Of a DNA stretch of 64,000 nt, positions 17,464-26,851 are shown in pieces (position 1 is the first letter of the stretch; the number at the start of each line of letters is the position of its first letter). A program made the translations under genes and the position numbers. Origin of the DNA: Gimesia algae (GTDB lineage Bacteria > Planctomycetota > Planctomycetia > Planctomycetales > Planctomycetaceae); assembly GCF_007746795.1 (NCBI RefSeq), contig NZ_CP036343.1, forward strand, positions 6,751,096 through 6,815,095, written 5' to 3'. A model generated the notes under the pieces. The model did no database searches. It saw only the letters and a list, made by a program, of their open reading frames with translations, and was not told the DNA's origin.

Positions 17464-19009
17464 AACGTACTAAGACTTCGGCCGCTGACTTCAGTTCAAC
17501 ATTACGATTTGTTACCGCAGCTATAATTGGCTGGAACTGTCTTTGGCTGGCTTCCAGATAACGTTCCCGTAACTGGTCGAGATGGGTGTAATTGGTAATG
17601 GCTGCCTTGCTGACAGCATGTCCCATCAAGTACTTCCGATAATATTCTGGCATCCCGGCATTCATCATGGCGGTGCTGAATAGATGACGGAAATCTTTGA
17701 GAGTTGCCTTGGCTGGCCAGGATAGCTGGCCAGCCAGGCGATGAAACTCATGCTCAATATGGTCGTATTTAATTCCACCTGCATCGTGGAGTAACTGATC
17801 CCGTATCTGCATTCCTTGTTCTGCAGTGAAATTAGCAGTCATCTGACAACGGCGCGAATATTCTTTTGTTAGCTGCTCCAGTGACTGATCTAATAAAGGC
17901 GGCTGTTCTGAACCTTCAAAAACAGCACGACGCCGAATCAACAATCCTGTTCCTATATTTTCAGAGCCACCCTCCAGGATCTCCCGGATCGGTTCCAGCA
18001 AAGGTAACCTCTTATCACGCCTGCCTTTGGTCGTATAACTGATTTGTGGCAGGCAAATCACCTTTAACCATCCATCTGAAGTCAGGTTTTCCCGGAAAAG
18101 AAAGCAAGGTTCCGCAGCCCTCAGACCATAAAAAATCAATAACACAAACAGGTGAAGTTGGTAACTGTCGCACTTTTTCAAAAAATCAACGACCATTGGG
18201 ATTGTAATATCGGGCTCCCCGAATAGATCTGGGGCAACCGAGGCGGACTGACGAACTTTTCCCTGAAAGGGATTTCGGAAGCCTGATGGCATCAGATTTC
18301 CACGATCCGGGTCGGCCGCCCAGATATACATTCCCCGGACCACGTCCTGTACGTAATCAGTCGAAGACATTGTCTTTTTCCGCGTATGGGGGTGCCCATT
18401 AGAAGAAACCTGCAGATTCTTTAAGTATGCTTGAAACTGTAAAACTAGATCAGGATTGACATTAGTGATAGATGGGTACGCCGTCGTTATCAATGGCTGT
18501 TGGATAAAAGTATGATAATGCTCTAATGCTGAAGCATATCGCCTGACCGTTTTGGGAGCGATTTCACCGGCATCGGCTCGACGTTGTAAGTGATTTTGAT
18601 AGAGGTCGAGTAGACTCTGGTGCTTTAGTTTTCCTCTCCCCAAACCGGATGAGCGAAAGTGTTTAAGACGCTCCTCGATTTCCCGGGCACGAAATATAGC
18701 ACTTACCAGATCACCGTCGATCCGTTCTGTGAGATTCTTTTTTGCAGCAGGGTCCCAGAATTGAAGCCGAAAGTAGTCGTTTTGTCTATATATACGTACT
18801 TTTTTGGGTGACTCAATTCCGTCCGGGAAATTCTCGATGCGAATCCAGCGATGCTTGGTTTTATATTTCTCACACCAGGTCGAACTTTTCGCATCAGGTT
18901 CTACCTGTTTCTGGGAAAAGTCTCCTGGTTGGATGTCGTCTCTTTTGCGAACCATCTTACGTGTCTTTAAACTGCCCTTGAATTTTGATATCGAACAGGT
19001 TTCTACCAA
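17408..19009 (-). CDS. Tyrosine recombinase
   Basis: A 533-aa recombinase resembling the one at 557-1951. Catalytic region: Arg in YGLRAAEP, a Lys-bearing hairpin ([12 protein letters not shown]), [12 protein letters not shown] (Lys where the first box His is common), [17 protein letters not shown] with the Tyr nucleophile. The N-terminus carries a charged leader; the Met at 18955 (MVRKRDD) is an alternative start. Its last about 18 codons overlap the 3' end of the E1 gene on the other strand, so the element boundary lies inside or against the Ubl block. Confidence 0.9.
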   Translation of the reverse strand: MVETCSISKFKGSLKTRKMVRKRDDIQPGDFSQKQVEPDAKSSTWCEKYKTKHRWIRIENFPDGIESPKKVRIYRQNDYFRLQFWDPAAKKNLTERIDGDLVSAIFRAREIEERLKHFRSSGLGRGKLKHQSLLDLYQNHLQRRADAGEIAPKTVRRYASALEHYHTFIQQPLITTAYPSITNVNPDLVLQFQAYLKNLQVSSNGHPHTRKKTMSSTDYVQDVVRGMYIWAADPDRGNLMPSGFRNPFQGKVRQSASVAPDLFGEPDITIPMVVDFLKKCDSYQLHLFVLLIFYGLRAAEPCFLFRENLTSDGWLKVICLPQISYTTKGRRDKRLPLLEPIREILEGGSENIGTGLLIRRRAVFEGSEQPPLLDQSLEQLTKEYSRRCQMTANFTAEQGMQIRDQLLHDAGGIKYDHIEHEFHRLAGQLSWPAKATLKDFRHLFSTAMMNAGMPEYYRKYLMGHAVSKAAITNYTHLDQLRERYLEASQRQFQPIIAAVTNRNVELKSAAEVLVRSKFPEMDQAPESTRLRVG

Positions 19010-19143
19010 GGAAACCCATCAGTTGGGATCAGCTTAAAAATTGGCGTTCACAACTCGCTTACAAAACGCCATAATATTTGTAAGAGTCTGGAAACAGATT
19101 AAATAAATTTAAAGATCAGCCTGCGGAGTATCAGAACAATACT

Positions 19144-20472
19144 ATGGACTCTTGGAAACTGGCAGTACGAAGATATCAGGATATAGTTCCGGAAGCGGAT
19201 ATACCGAGGATTAACTTTCCCAGGGAAAAACTTCTGGCCTGGCTCAGGAATGAGGCCTGCCCTGCTGTTGAAGAATATAGCCAGCGTCTAAGGTTTCAAG
19301 AATATGCAAACTGGCCACTAATTGCGTTGAATCCCGGAGCAGACACACCGGAACGTCAACTGATCGATTCGCTGGAGCAGGGCATCCTGAAATGCGCCAA
19401 AACCCTATCACAGTTAACAAAGGAAGAACTGATTGGTAAAAATCTGGAAGACCAGAATCAGCCTCAATCATACGTCAGAGAAGAAACTGTCGAGATAACT
19501 GCTGAAAGAACGACTTGTGTGAAAAGAATAATTGGTAAATCCAATGAGTTAGAAATTGTCCTGTCCCAAGTTGAATATCTGTCTCTAATCAGCGACTTGT
19601 CATTAGTAAACAGTTCAGATTATTTTGCCCCAGTACAGGAAATTCCTAAGGATGTTGATGGAAAGAAAGTCCAACGTGGTGAGCTTATAATTGCATTTAA
19701 TTATGAGTTGGACCCTGTGGGAAATTATATGATCCGTTGTTTGCTGGAACGAGCCCGGCAATGGTATGAACTTTTGTCTAAAACAAGATGCATGATAAAA
19801 AAAGCCATCGAAGCAACAGGACGCCCCTATCAACAGTTAGTCGATCAACTTGAAAACGAGTGGAAGAACCTGGAGGCCGACTGGTCGGAATGTCAACATT
19901 TGTTAAAAAGCGGTAAAAAGAATCGTTTAATCAACTCAGCAGTCATACTCACCCAGATCTATGCCGCATTTGGACTGAAACCTGAACTGCACTGGCTATC
20001 TCTCCCTGATAAATTTCTGAACCACGAAATTGAGTCTATCAGAAACAGGCTGACTGCATTCCTGAATAAAGAGACAACAGACCGGATTGCACATGCTTTG
20101 GGAGATTTAAAAAATCTTTATGGCAAAGATGAACAGCAAACCGATGTAGTTGAAGAAGCGATTGCGAACGGCGACTTAGTGTTGATCTCGAAGTCTAAAA
20201 AAGCATACTGGGAAAAAAAGAAAATATCTGATCAGATTAGTGGCAGACGATGGGACTTGTTACTTTTATTGGCAAAAAAAGCAAAACGTAGAGCCTGTGT
20301 TAGAGAACATGATCTATTTCCAGAAGGCTCAAGCTCGTTATCTGCCATGGCAACATCCTGGAGCCGTTTGAATGAGCGTCTGCCTGAATCGCTCTGGACA
20401 CTGGTTAAAAACGGAGTTGAGCCACGATCCTACATACTCCGTCTGGATTCGGCCCAAATACACATTTTTTAA
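19144..20472 (+). CDS. Hypothetical 442-aa protein
   Basis: A large protein of unknown family, divergent from the tyrosine recombinase. It is mostly helical and charged. A segment at residues about 190-260 (LLERARQWYELLSKTRCMIKKAIEATGRPYQQL) has coiled-coil character. The last about 90 residues (SGRRWDLLLLLAKKAKRRACVREHDLFP...) look like a winged-helix domain, seen in several planctomycete proteins of similar layout. No membrane segment. It may be a regulator of the island. Confidence 0.6.
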   Translation: MDSWKLAVRRYQDIVPEADIPRINFPREKLLAWLRNEACPAVEEYSQRLRFQEYANWPLIALNPGADTPERQLIDSLEQGILKCAKTLSQLTKEELIGKNLEDQNQPQSYVREETVEITAERTTCVKRIIGKSNELEIVLSQVEYLSLISDLSLVNSSDYFAPVQEIPKDVDGKKVQRGELIIAFNYELDPVGNYMIRCLLERARQWYELLSKTRCMIKKAIEATGRPYQQLVDQLENEWKNLEADWSECQHLLKSGKKNRLINSAVILTQIYAAFGLKPELHWLSLPDKFLNHEIESIRNRLTAFLNKETTDRIAHALGDLKNLYGKDEQQTDVVEEAIANGDLVLISKSKKAYWEKKKISDQISGRRWDLLLLLAKKAKRRACVREHDLFPEGSSSLSAMATSWSRLNERLPESLWTLVKNGVEPRSYILRLDSAQIHIF

Positions 20473-20914
20473 AGTCATAGTCCTGTTTTATGTAAAAAAC
20501 ACCGTCGTAATCAATTGTATTCGCCATAGTTGATACTTCAGTTTGCAATTTCAACAAATCCCCTTAAATCAATCTTGCTGTGTCATCTAACTTCTCTGTT
20601 TTTATTGACTAATTAACCGCTGAAAGGTGGGTAGTCAGAGAAGAATTTCGGCCAGTATTCTGCGCATCGTAGAATAATTCTTTCATCTCTTCCCTCACTC
20701 TAAGTGATGACCTGCAAGGCTGTTGTTGCATTGCCGCCACCAACTCATCTGCCCGTTAAATGTTGCTCGGCTGACTTCTAGATCCTCTTCCTATTCGGAA
20801 TTAGTATCACTTACTGACCCCGTTCAAAAGATCCATTTTCTGAATCCGACTCCTAACTCTTACAAAATTCTTGCAGCTTTGTAAGAGGTTTGTGAATACA
20901 AGTTTCTATCGTTT
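20473..20914. other. Non-coding stretch
   Basis: About 440 AT-rich nt without a supported gene. A CTTACAAAATTCTTGCAGCTTTGTAAG near-palindrome lies at about 20859-20886, upstream of the recombinase module, and could be an operator or part of an attachment site. Confidence 0.4.
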
Positions 20915-20939
20915 GAGTCTGGAGAGGCATTCCAGACTC
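20915..20939 (+). promoter_or_regulatory. Leader hairpin before small ORF
   Basis: GAGTCTGGA and TCCAGACTC form a perfect 9-bp stem around a 7-nt loop, 21 nt before the ATG at 20961. There is no T-run. It shares its placement with the hairpins at 9563, 14360, 15115 and 22463. Confidence 0.6.
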
Positions 20940-20960
20940 CTTACTTTCAAGGAGCAGTCT

Positions 20961-21203
20961 ATGAATGACACTAAAAACGAACCGACTAACCCAAATGCTG
21001 ATCTACTCTCAACTCCAGAAAAACTGGACAGAGTGGCAAACCTGATCGCTGAAGGAGAGTTTCCTTTTCCGACTGGTCTTTCACCTGACCAGCAGTTCTT
21101 ATTAGCGACAGAGGTAAGAAAAAGACGGCATCAAAGGTTGGTCAAATTTATCGCCAGATCAATTGCCAGAGATTTATGGCAAAACATCGAACGACATAAT
21201 TAA
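20961..21203 (+). CDS. Hypothetical small protein of recombinase module
   Basis: An 80-aa protein starting at ATG 20961, decided by AAGGAG 6 nt upstream. The N-terminus is polar; the C-terminus is basic (VRKRRHQRLVKFIARSIARDLWQNIERHN). LSPDQQFLLATEVRKRRH resembles a pattern in small proteins encoded before serine recombinases in planctomycetes. It ends 12 nt before the recombinase gene and is probably co-transcribed. Confidence 0.65.
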   Translation: MNDTKNEPTNPNADLLSTPEKLDRVANLIAEGEFPFPTGLSPDQQFLLATEVRKRRHQRLVKFIARSIARDLWQNIERHN

Positions 21204-21215
21204 AAGGCAAAGATT

Positions 21216-22448
21216 ATGATTAGACCACAGTACGATCTCAAGAAACTGATCAACTACATTCGCTACGGTCGTATGAGCGACCCTAACCAGAACCCTTCAA
21301 GTCCGGATCAGCAATATGATACAATTGATCTTGTATTAAGGAGGTGCGGGTCCGACCATTGGAAACATTTAGCTGACTATCGTGATGATGGTATTTCAGG
21401 GCGGTTATTAAGGAAACGACGTGGTTTCCAGAAAATGCTGTTTGATATCAAATCAGGCGTTATCAGTCCTGATGTCATCCTGGTTGATGATATTGACCGG
21501 TTTGGAAGAGTGGACGATCTTAAAGAGATCCGTCGTGATTTGTATAACAAGTATGGGGTTCTGATCTTGGATGCAAAATCTAATTTCGAAGATCCCCACA
21601 CTCCCCAAGGACGTATTTACAACTCAATTGAAGAAATACGCGCTGTTGAAGAGGGGAAAACAAAAGCCCATCGTGTTCTTAGAGGCAAACGGGATGCTAT
21701 TTCACGCGGTCGATGGTCAGGTGGCAAACCGCCATTTGGTTATCAACTGGAAACTCGTCAAGAAGATACCAATGGCCGTTCTCGTTCTTATAGTATTATT
21801 GTTCCTGATCCTGAAACGGCAAGGATTATAGTATTACTATTCCGGAAGGCTGATGAGACCGGTTGGGGACAAGACCGTTTAAGCAAATTTCTCAATAATC
21901 ATGAAGATGTACCAGAGCATCAAAAACCGTTTCATGGTTCCACTGTTGGATCATGGCTTGATAATGAAATTTATACCGGAAAAATGGTTTGGCCTAAAGT
22001 TACTACAGACATCATCAGTGATTGCCGAGTCATTGAAAAAATCCCTGCTGAAGAACAGATGCACGTTGATGACTATTGCACACCAATAGTGGAATACGAT
22101 GTATTTGATCGAGTCAGGCGAATAAGAAAAGCTCGAGGACAATTACGGAAAGCTGCACTGGCTGAAACCACACCGCAATCAGACAAGCAAATCAAAGCGC
22201 CTGCTCCCGGCATGACAATTCGCTATTTATTGACAGGCCTTGTTCGCTGTGGCCATTGTAATAGATCTATGGTTCCAAATCGGGGGGGGAGTTATGTCAC
22301 GAAAAACAATGAAACTCGCGAATATACGGCTTACACATGCCCAGGACATAGAACTGGGATTTGTTCCAACAATAAAACGATTCCGGAGAAATGGCTTCGT
22401 CAAATGGTAATAGATGCCATCAAAATCCGTCTGTTCCCATCATCCTGA
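21216..22448 (+). CDS. Large serine recombinase, catalytic part
   Basis: A 410-aa serine integrase. The resolvase domain carries the likely nucleophile S21 (YGRMSDPNQ) and the DDGISGR, VDDIDRFGR and helix-E-like EIRAVEEGKTKAHRV segments. The recombinase domain (PFGYQLET...) follows, then a zinc ribbon with CGHC near residue 340 and C-x7-C (TCPGHRTGIC). It stops right after the zinc ribbon, without the coiled-coil segment common in large serine integrases; that segment is found in the next gene. The gene has SD AAAGG. Confidence 0.92.
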   Translation: MIRPQYDLKKLINYIRYGRMSDPNQNPSSPDQQYDTIDLVLRRCGSDHWKHLADYRDDGISGRLLRKRRGFQKMLFDIKSGVISPDVILVDDIDRFGRVDDLKEIRRDLYNKYGVLILDAKSNFEDPHTPQGRIYNSIEEIRAVEEGKTKAHRVLRGKRDAISRGRWSGGKPPFGYQLETRQEDTNGRSRSYSIIVPDPETARIIVLLFRKADETGWGQDRLSKFLNNHEDVPEHQKPFHGSTVGSWLDNEIYTGKMVWPKVTTDIISDCRVIEKIPAEEQMHVDDYCTPIVEYDVFDRVRRIRKARGQLRKAALAETTPQSDKQIKAPAPGMTIRYLLTGLVRCGHCNRSMVPNRGGSYVTKNNETREYTAYTCPGHRTGICSNNKTIPEKWLRQMVIDAIKIRLFPSS

Positions 22449-22462
22449 GATCTTTGATTCTG

Positions 22463-22502
22463 GCTACGATGGGATGGTAATTCCATCGTAGCTTCTTTTT
22501 TT
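22463..22502 (+). terminator. Terminator between recombinase genes
   Basis: GCTACGATGG (22463-22472) pairs with CCATCGTAGC (22483-22492), followed by TTCTTTTTTT. It is a standard intrinsic terminator after the catalytic recombinase gene, 31 nt before the next start, so the two genes may be expressed at different levels. Confidence 0.9.
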
Positions 22503-22532
22503 GAAATGATTCATGTATTAAGGAGAATCGCA

Positions 22533-23768
22533 ATGAATATCGATAGTTTAATCAATTCACAATGGTACCCAGTAATTAAAGATGAAATCCAACAAGAGCT
22601 GGAAAATAAATTCAAGAATGATTCGGGCCGTGTGGATTCTCTGTCACACGAACTTGAACGCATATCTAATCAGAAAAAGGGTTGGAAAATTTCTTTATCC
22701 GATCCCAACCTTCCACAATCTATTCGTGATGAAATTCATATTGATTATCAGCGGATAGAAAACAGAGAGCGTGATATCCAGCTACAAATTGAACGGCGAC
22801 AGAAACGAGTAGAGTACATGGCAGAGTTGCTCAATCCCGATCTTGTTGTCGAAAGCCTGAACCGTTTAGACGAAGTGTTGGCTGGTGAAAATGCCACTCG
22901 GGGTAATTTGGAATTATCACTACACATTGACCGGATCGAATGTTTCAGAGATGGACATGTTAAAATGAAGATGTGTCGACTGGGATCTCTACCACAATGT
23001 CTAGAATTTATGAAGTATAATTCCATTGATTCAGAAGGCGGAGTGGACTCAGCTGCGATCAACCGGCAGGAACATCAGGCAACCCCTCGACGCCGCGCGA
23101 AACTACGGGTAGAGTCAATCGGGTCCGAAGGGAAAGAACTGGATACTGCGGCGGCATTTGCCGCAGATCCTGAACGTTTTACCGGTTTAGGTCCAGAATG
23201 GTTTGAAGAAATCGAATTTGATGTCCCCCGTGAAAAACACTGGTATCAGATTCACGCTCCTGAGGTCTTTCGTCGACGTCAGGAAGCAGAGTTGCCGTAT
23301 GCTAAACTGGCCGAAGAATTCGGCGTCACACCTCCCACGGCGCGGGCAGCTGTTCAATATTATCTGGAGACACATCCTGAAGTAAAAGATAATGTCAAGC
23401 TTCAGTGTGGTGGAAAGCGGCCTCCTAAGTTTGATCTCTCTCAAATAGGCCCTGAAGCACGAGTTTTATGGGAATCCGGTTGGTCAAAGTTGAAACTGGC
23501 AGAAAAGTATGGCTGCTCTCCCCCTACCATCGACAAGGCTTTGGAATGGAGTTACGAGCAGGATGGTCTTTCTATGCCGACTAAGGAAGAGCTGCAGAAA
23601 GCAATATCTGTAAAGGCACGAAAATTACTTACCGAAGGTAATTCTCTGGAAGAAATAAGTGATATAATAGATTGTTCTGATGTCACAGCACGTCGTTATT
23701 TGAAGATGTCTTTTGAAGCGGAAGGAAAGGCCATGCCTGACTTGCGCCGTAAATCTTCGGGAACATAA
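22533..23768 (+). CDS. Recombinase-associated coiled-coil and HTH protein
   Basis: A 411-aa protein from ATG 22533 (SD AAGGAG). Residues about 1-150 match the coiled-coil end of large serine recombinases: a long heptad region (KNDSGRVDSLSHELERISNQKKGW...) and then a LNRLDEVLA...LELSLHIDRIECFRDG segment. The second half has three resolvase-type HTH units: PYAKLAEEFGVTPPTARAAV, SKLKLAEKYGCSPPTIDKAL and SLEEISDIIDCSDVTARRYL. It has no catalytic domain. It probably works in trans with the upstream recombinase as its DNA-binding or synapsis partner. Confidence 0.75.
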   Translation: MNIDSLINSQWYPVIKDEIQQELENKFKNDSGRVDSLSHELERISNQKKGWKISLSDPNLPQSIRDEIHIDYQRIENRERDIQLQIERRQKRVEYMAELLNPDLVVESLNRLDEVLAGENATRGNLELSLHIDRIECFRDGHVKMKMCRLGSLPQCLEFMKYNSIDSEGGVDSAAINRQEHQATPRRRAKLRVESIGSEGKELDTAAAFAADPERFTGLGPEWFEEIEFDVPREKHWYQIHAPEVFRRRQEAELPYAKLAEEFGVTPPTARAAVQYYLETHPEVKDNVKLQCGGKRPPKFDLSQIGPEARVLWESGWSKLKLAEKYGCSPPTIDKALEWSYEQDGLSMPTKEELQKAISVKARKLLTEGNSLEEISDIIDCSDVTARRYLKMSFEAEGKAMPDLRRKSSGT

Positions 23769-24370
23769 CAGGTCAAAGTTTTTGTGTCTCTGAGCATGAT
23801 TTCTGTCATGGCGATCAGTGGATCACTTTTTTGAGGGTTGTTCTGTTTGCCTGTCATACAGACATAGCGACAGGCGAATAGAACAGTCTCCCTCTTTGTG
23901 TCAGGGTGAGCCCTGACTGGCCCCTTAATGCTTTTTTTTATCTATCCCGAATTCGGCGTTCGTGGGTACTAATGGCTGGTTTCTTAAGCCAGGAATAGGA
24001 TCTAAGCTATATCTAGGTCCCTGGTTCAATTTATCCAATCTTCGGGATGCTTTGACCGCAATATAGGGTTTCGAACGCTTAGGGGCCGATTTTTGACGAT
24101 TCCAACAGACTCTATAACAATGACATAAATCATTTACCCGACAGTAGATGAAGCTCTCTATTATGAAATGAAAGCATTCACGTATAGCATCGATACATGG
24201 TCATATACAGGGTGAGATACGAGAAGACTTTCTAAGCAACTATTTACTGCCGTATTCTATTCTTTCTTTCCTTTCAGGTTAGATCGCTGGAATCTCCCGT
24301 CTCGATAGAGACATAATGATTCTTGTGTTCCACAACATGTGGGAAATATGGTCTGAGAACTTGACCTTGC
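23769..24370. other. Non-coding stretch with inverted repeat
   Basis: About 600 nt without a gene. It contains the 45-nt inverted repeat at 23840-23884 and a hairpin GTCAGGG-TGAG-CCCTGAC (23900-23917), followed after 12 nt by a run of eight T. It probably holds the end of the serine-recombinase element, but I cannot fix its att site. Confidence 0.45.
23840..23884. repeat. Imperfect 16-bp inverted repeat
   Basis: GTTCTGTTTGCCTGTC (23840-23855) and GACAGGCGAATAGAAC (23869-23884) pair with two mismatches around ATACAGACATAGC. It lies 70 nt after the HTH protein. It may be a binding site for the recombinase system or an RNA 3' structure. Confidence 0.55.
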
Positions 24371-25003
24371 CCCCAGAAGTTCCGGCACCGGATTGATACG
24401 CCTTCGTTGCGGGGCGTGAACATTCAGCGGTTGTTCGGCTCGCAACGGGCCCTGAAATCGATTGAGGATTTTACCGAGTTCGAGCAGCGGGCCGCTTATT
24501 TTGATGGCGACCCCGTGATTGCGACCAAAAAAGGCGTCAACGTTCTGGAACGGGCGAGCTAGGTGCATTTCATGGCGGAGGTTCAGGCGCTGCTCAACTT
24601 TCCCCCGGCACCGAAGCTCGATGTGTTTGGCAAACTCGATCCTGCTAAAGCGACGGAATCGGAACTTCGCGGCGAGAAAGTCTTCTCTGGCAAGGCCCGT
24701 TGTGCCGAGTGTCACCCGGCTCCTTACTACACGGATAACCTGATGCATGACTTGAAAACGGAGCGTTTCTTCAAGCCACAGATGGTCAATGGGCGGATGG
24801 CTGCGATGGACGGTCCGATCAAGACGTTTCCGCTGCGGGGCATCAAGGATTCGCTCCCCTATCTGCATGATGAGCGTTTACTGACACTCGAAGATACGGT
24901 TGAGTTGCATAATCTTGTGCTGGGGACTAAACTGACTGCTCAGAAGAAGGCCGATCTGGTGGCATTCTTATTTTGTCTTATCTTTGTCTTACTTTGTCTG
25001 TGA
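24371..25003 (+). pseudogene. Di-haem cytochrome c peroxidase remnant (C-terminal)
   Basis: Reading one frame from 24371 gives FRHRIDTPSLRGVNIQRLFG...GVNVLERAS, an in-frame TAG (24560-24562), then FMAEVQALLNFPPAPKLDVFG and the C-terminal haem motif CAECH, ending PYLHDERLLTLEDTVELHNLVL. This is the C-terminal part of a MauG/CcpA-like di-haem peroxidase. The N-terminal haem domain is missing, and the last ten residues (FCLIFVLLCL) replace the usual end. It is therefore a 5'-truncated gene with a nonsense codon. A GTG after the stop could still give a 146-aa fragment. Confidence 0.8.
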
Positions 25004-25094
25004 CGATACTTCCTTGTGTGCCGGTTCTGCTCTCTGCGGGCAGGGCTCGACACGTCTGGTTAATCAAGATTGAACCTCTAAAGGAAAAGCAACG

Positions 25095-25508
25095 ATGGCA
25101 AGTGAAGAACTGATCAAGGGACTGAATTTCGCACTGAACCGTGAAGTCTCAACGTTCCTGAGATATATGCTCCAGGGTGCATCGATCAAAGGAGCCGAGT
25201 GGGAAGCAGCCCGCCAGATGTATCTGTCTGAAGTGACAGACGAGGTAGGGCACGCTCAGTATCTGGCTAATAAAATCTTGATGCTGGGGGGGACTCCGGA
25301 ACTCAAACCCGATCTCACACCACCTCCGACCGATGTCAGGACCATGCTGAAAAATGACATTGCCGAAGAGCAGATCGACGTGAAGGGTTACATGGAACTG
25401 GCAGGTCTGGCTGAAAAAGAAGGACTGGTTGATCTCAAGATGAAAATGGAGGATCAGGCAGCTGATGAAGCAGGTCATGCTGAAGGGATGCAGAGATTGC
25501 TGGGCTGA
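25095..25508 (+). CDS. Ferritin-like di-iron protein
   Basis: A 137-aa four-helix-bundle protein of the ferritin-like group, close in pattern to bacterioferritin. Iron ligands are visible as E17, E50-x2-H53 (DEVGH), EEQ in the third helix, and E125-x2-H128 (DEAGH). No haem-binding Met is obvious. It is cytosolic, with no signal. SD AAAGGAAAAG lies upstream of the ATG. It probably stores iron or handles peroxide or dioxygen. It stands alone between a pseudogene and a secreted enzyme gene. Confidence 0.88.
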   Translation: MASEELIKGLNFALNREVSTFLRYMLQGASIKGAEWEAARQMYLSEVTDEVGHAQYLANKILMLGGTPELKPDLTPPPTDVRTMLKNDIAEEQIDVKGYMELAGLAEKEGLVDLKMKMEDQAADEAGHAEGMQRLLG

Positions 25509-25720
25509 GGCCTGTTTGAGAATTGTTGCTAAAACTTCATTCGATTTCTGAATAATGAGTTCTTTACTTTTTTATTGGTATCATTGTGCATGAGGCAATA
25601 ACAGCGATTAATCATTACAAATGGACTATTTTTAATTCTGATTGATTCAGTCATGTATTAGTTAAGAATCGGTACCGATTGAACTGATCTGGCGAGTCAA
25701 TAAATTCAGGAGACCATGTA

Positions 25721-26467
25721 ATGAATCGGTTGACATTTTTATGCTGTTTCGGACTATTCGCTCTGGCAATCAGTGACCTTAAAGAGACTACTGCAGAAGG
25801 AGCAAAAAAAACAGACTTCGTCCAATATGGCAAAATGCATGAGGTGATTGGCAAGCAACAACATCAGGGACGTGTCAAATTCACGAATGTGATCAAGAAA
25901 CCTCATTTTTATGGTGTAGCAGCGCTGGAATCACTCGCGGATGAGGCAACCATATTTGATCATAATGTCACCCTCACAAGACTAAAACCTGATGGTACTC
26001 TCGCCTCAGGTAAGCTTACTCCCAACACACAGGCCGCCTTGCTTGTCGGGGCCTATGTGGACTCCTGGACCAAGCATCCAATTACAGACACCGTCAAATC
26101 TGATGATCTGGATATGCTGATTGAAAAAACTGCAAAACAGGCGGGTATCAACACCAATGAGCCGTTTATGTTTGTCATTCAAGGTGACTTCAAAAATGCC
26201 CGCTTTCACGTGATCTATGGAGCCTGTCCAATACGCGCCAGAATGCGAAAAGAAGTACTCCCGAAAGAAAAACAACCTTACGAAGCTGACATTCCGAAAG
26301 TGACAGGAAAACTTATTGGTGTATTCGCGAAGGATTCTGTGGGGAATATCACACACCCGGCAACTTCAACTCATATGCACCTGCTTTACAAAGATAAACG
26401 AAGTGGTGAGATGAGGACAGGACATGTTGAGAGGTTACAGTACAACCAGGGACAACCCTGCTGTTGA
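25721..26467 (+). CDS. Secreted acetolactate decarboxylase-like protein
   Basis: A 248-aa protein with a signal peptide (MNRLTFLCCFGLFALAISDL). The mature part resembles alpha-acetolactate decarboxylase: an early strand region KMHEVIGKQQHQGRV, a VTGKLIGVF strand, and the zinc-binding C-terminal motif THMHLLYKDKRSGEMRTGHVE, matching the family's H-x-H...G-H-V pattern. The mature protein would act in the periplasm, which is unusual. It ends with CC. SD AGGAGA precedes the ATG. Substrate unproven. Confidence 0.65.
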   Translation: MNRLTFLCCFGLFALAISDLKETTAEGAKKTDFVQYGKMHEVIGKQQHQGRVKFTNVIKKPHFYGVAALESLADEATIFDHNVTLTRLKPDGTLASGKLTPNTQAALLVGAYVDSWTKHPITDTVKSDDLDMLIEKTAKQAGINTNEPFMFVIQGDFKNARFHVIYGACPIRARMRKEVLPKEKQPYEADIPKVTGKLIGVFAKDSVGNITHPATSTHMHLLYKDKRSGEMRTGHVERLQYNQGQPCC

Positions 26468-26608
26468 CGAAGTGAGTGAGAAAAACAGGGCAATCGACTC
26501 ACTTCCCAAAAAAACATTCCTTTGAAAGACACATTATTTTCAACATTCGTCACGGTCTTGCCTCGTCTTAGGGCAATGCTAACCGTAAGTCATGAAATGA
26601 AATAAGCT

Positions 26609-26851
26609 GTGACACTGATACACATAACAATCTGGCTGTTTATGTTTTTACTCGGAGGAACAGCCGTTGCCGCACTGGTCTGGGCGTTTGCGACCGGCCA
26701 GTTACAGGATTTTCAGGCAGGAGCGACCTCGATCTTTGATGAGGACGAACCAGTCGGTGTCATGACGGATGCATTTCCTGACAATGCAGCAGCACTCGAA
26801 CCTGATCAGTCAATTCCGGATAACTTGAGGAATGATGGAATTAAAGAATGA
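26609..26851 (+). CDS. ccoS: cbb3 oxidase maturation protein CcoS
   Basis: An 80-aa single-span membrane protein. The N-terminal helix IWLFMFLLGGTAVAALVWAFATGQLQDF followed by an acidic stretch (SIFDEDEPVG) is the CcoS pattern; the family assists cofactor insertion into cbb3 oxidase. The start is GTG 26609; the SD is weak. It overlaps ccoN by ATGA, as the first gene of a ccoSNOP-ccoI operon. It is longer than usual at the C-terminus. Confidence 0.8.
   Translation: MTLIHITIWLFMFLLGGTAVAALVWAFATGQLQDFQAGATSIFDEDEPVGVMTDAFPDNAAALEPDQSIPDNLRNDGIKE

Noticed and set aside
24257..24868. 203-aa minus-strand frame
   Set aside because: It is the mirror of the decayed peroxidase gene on the plus strand, which has clear family motifs.
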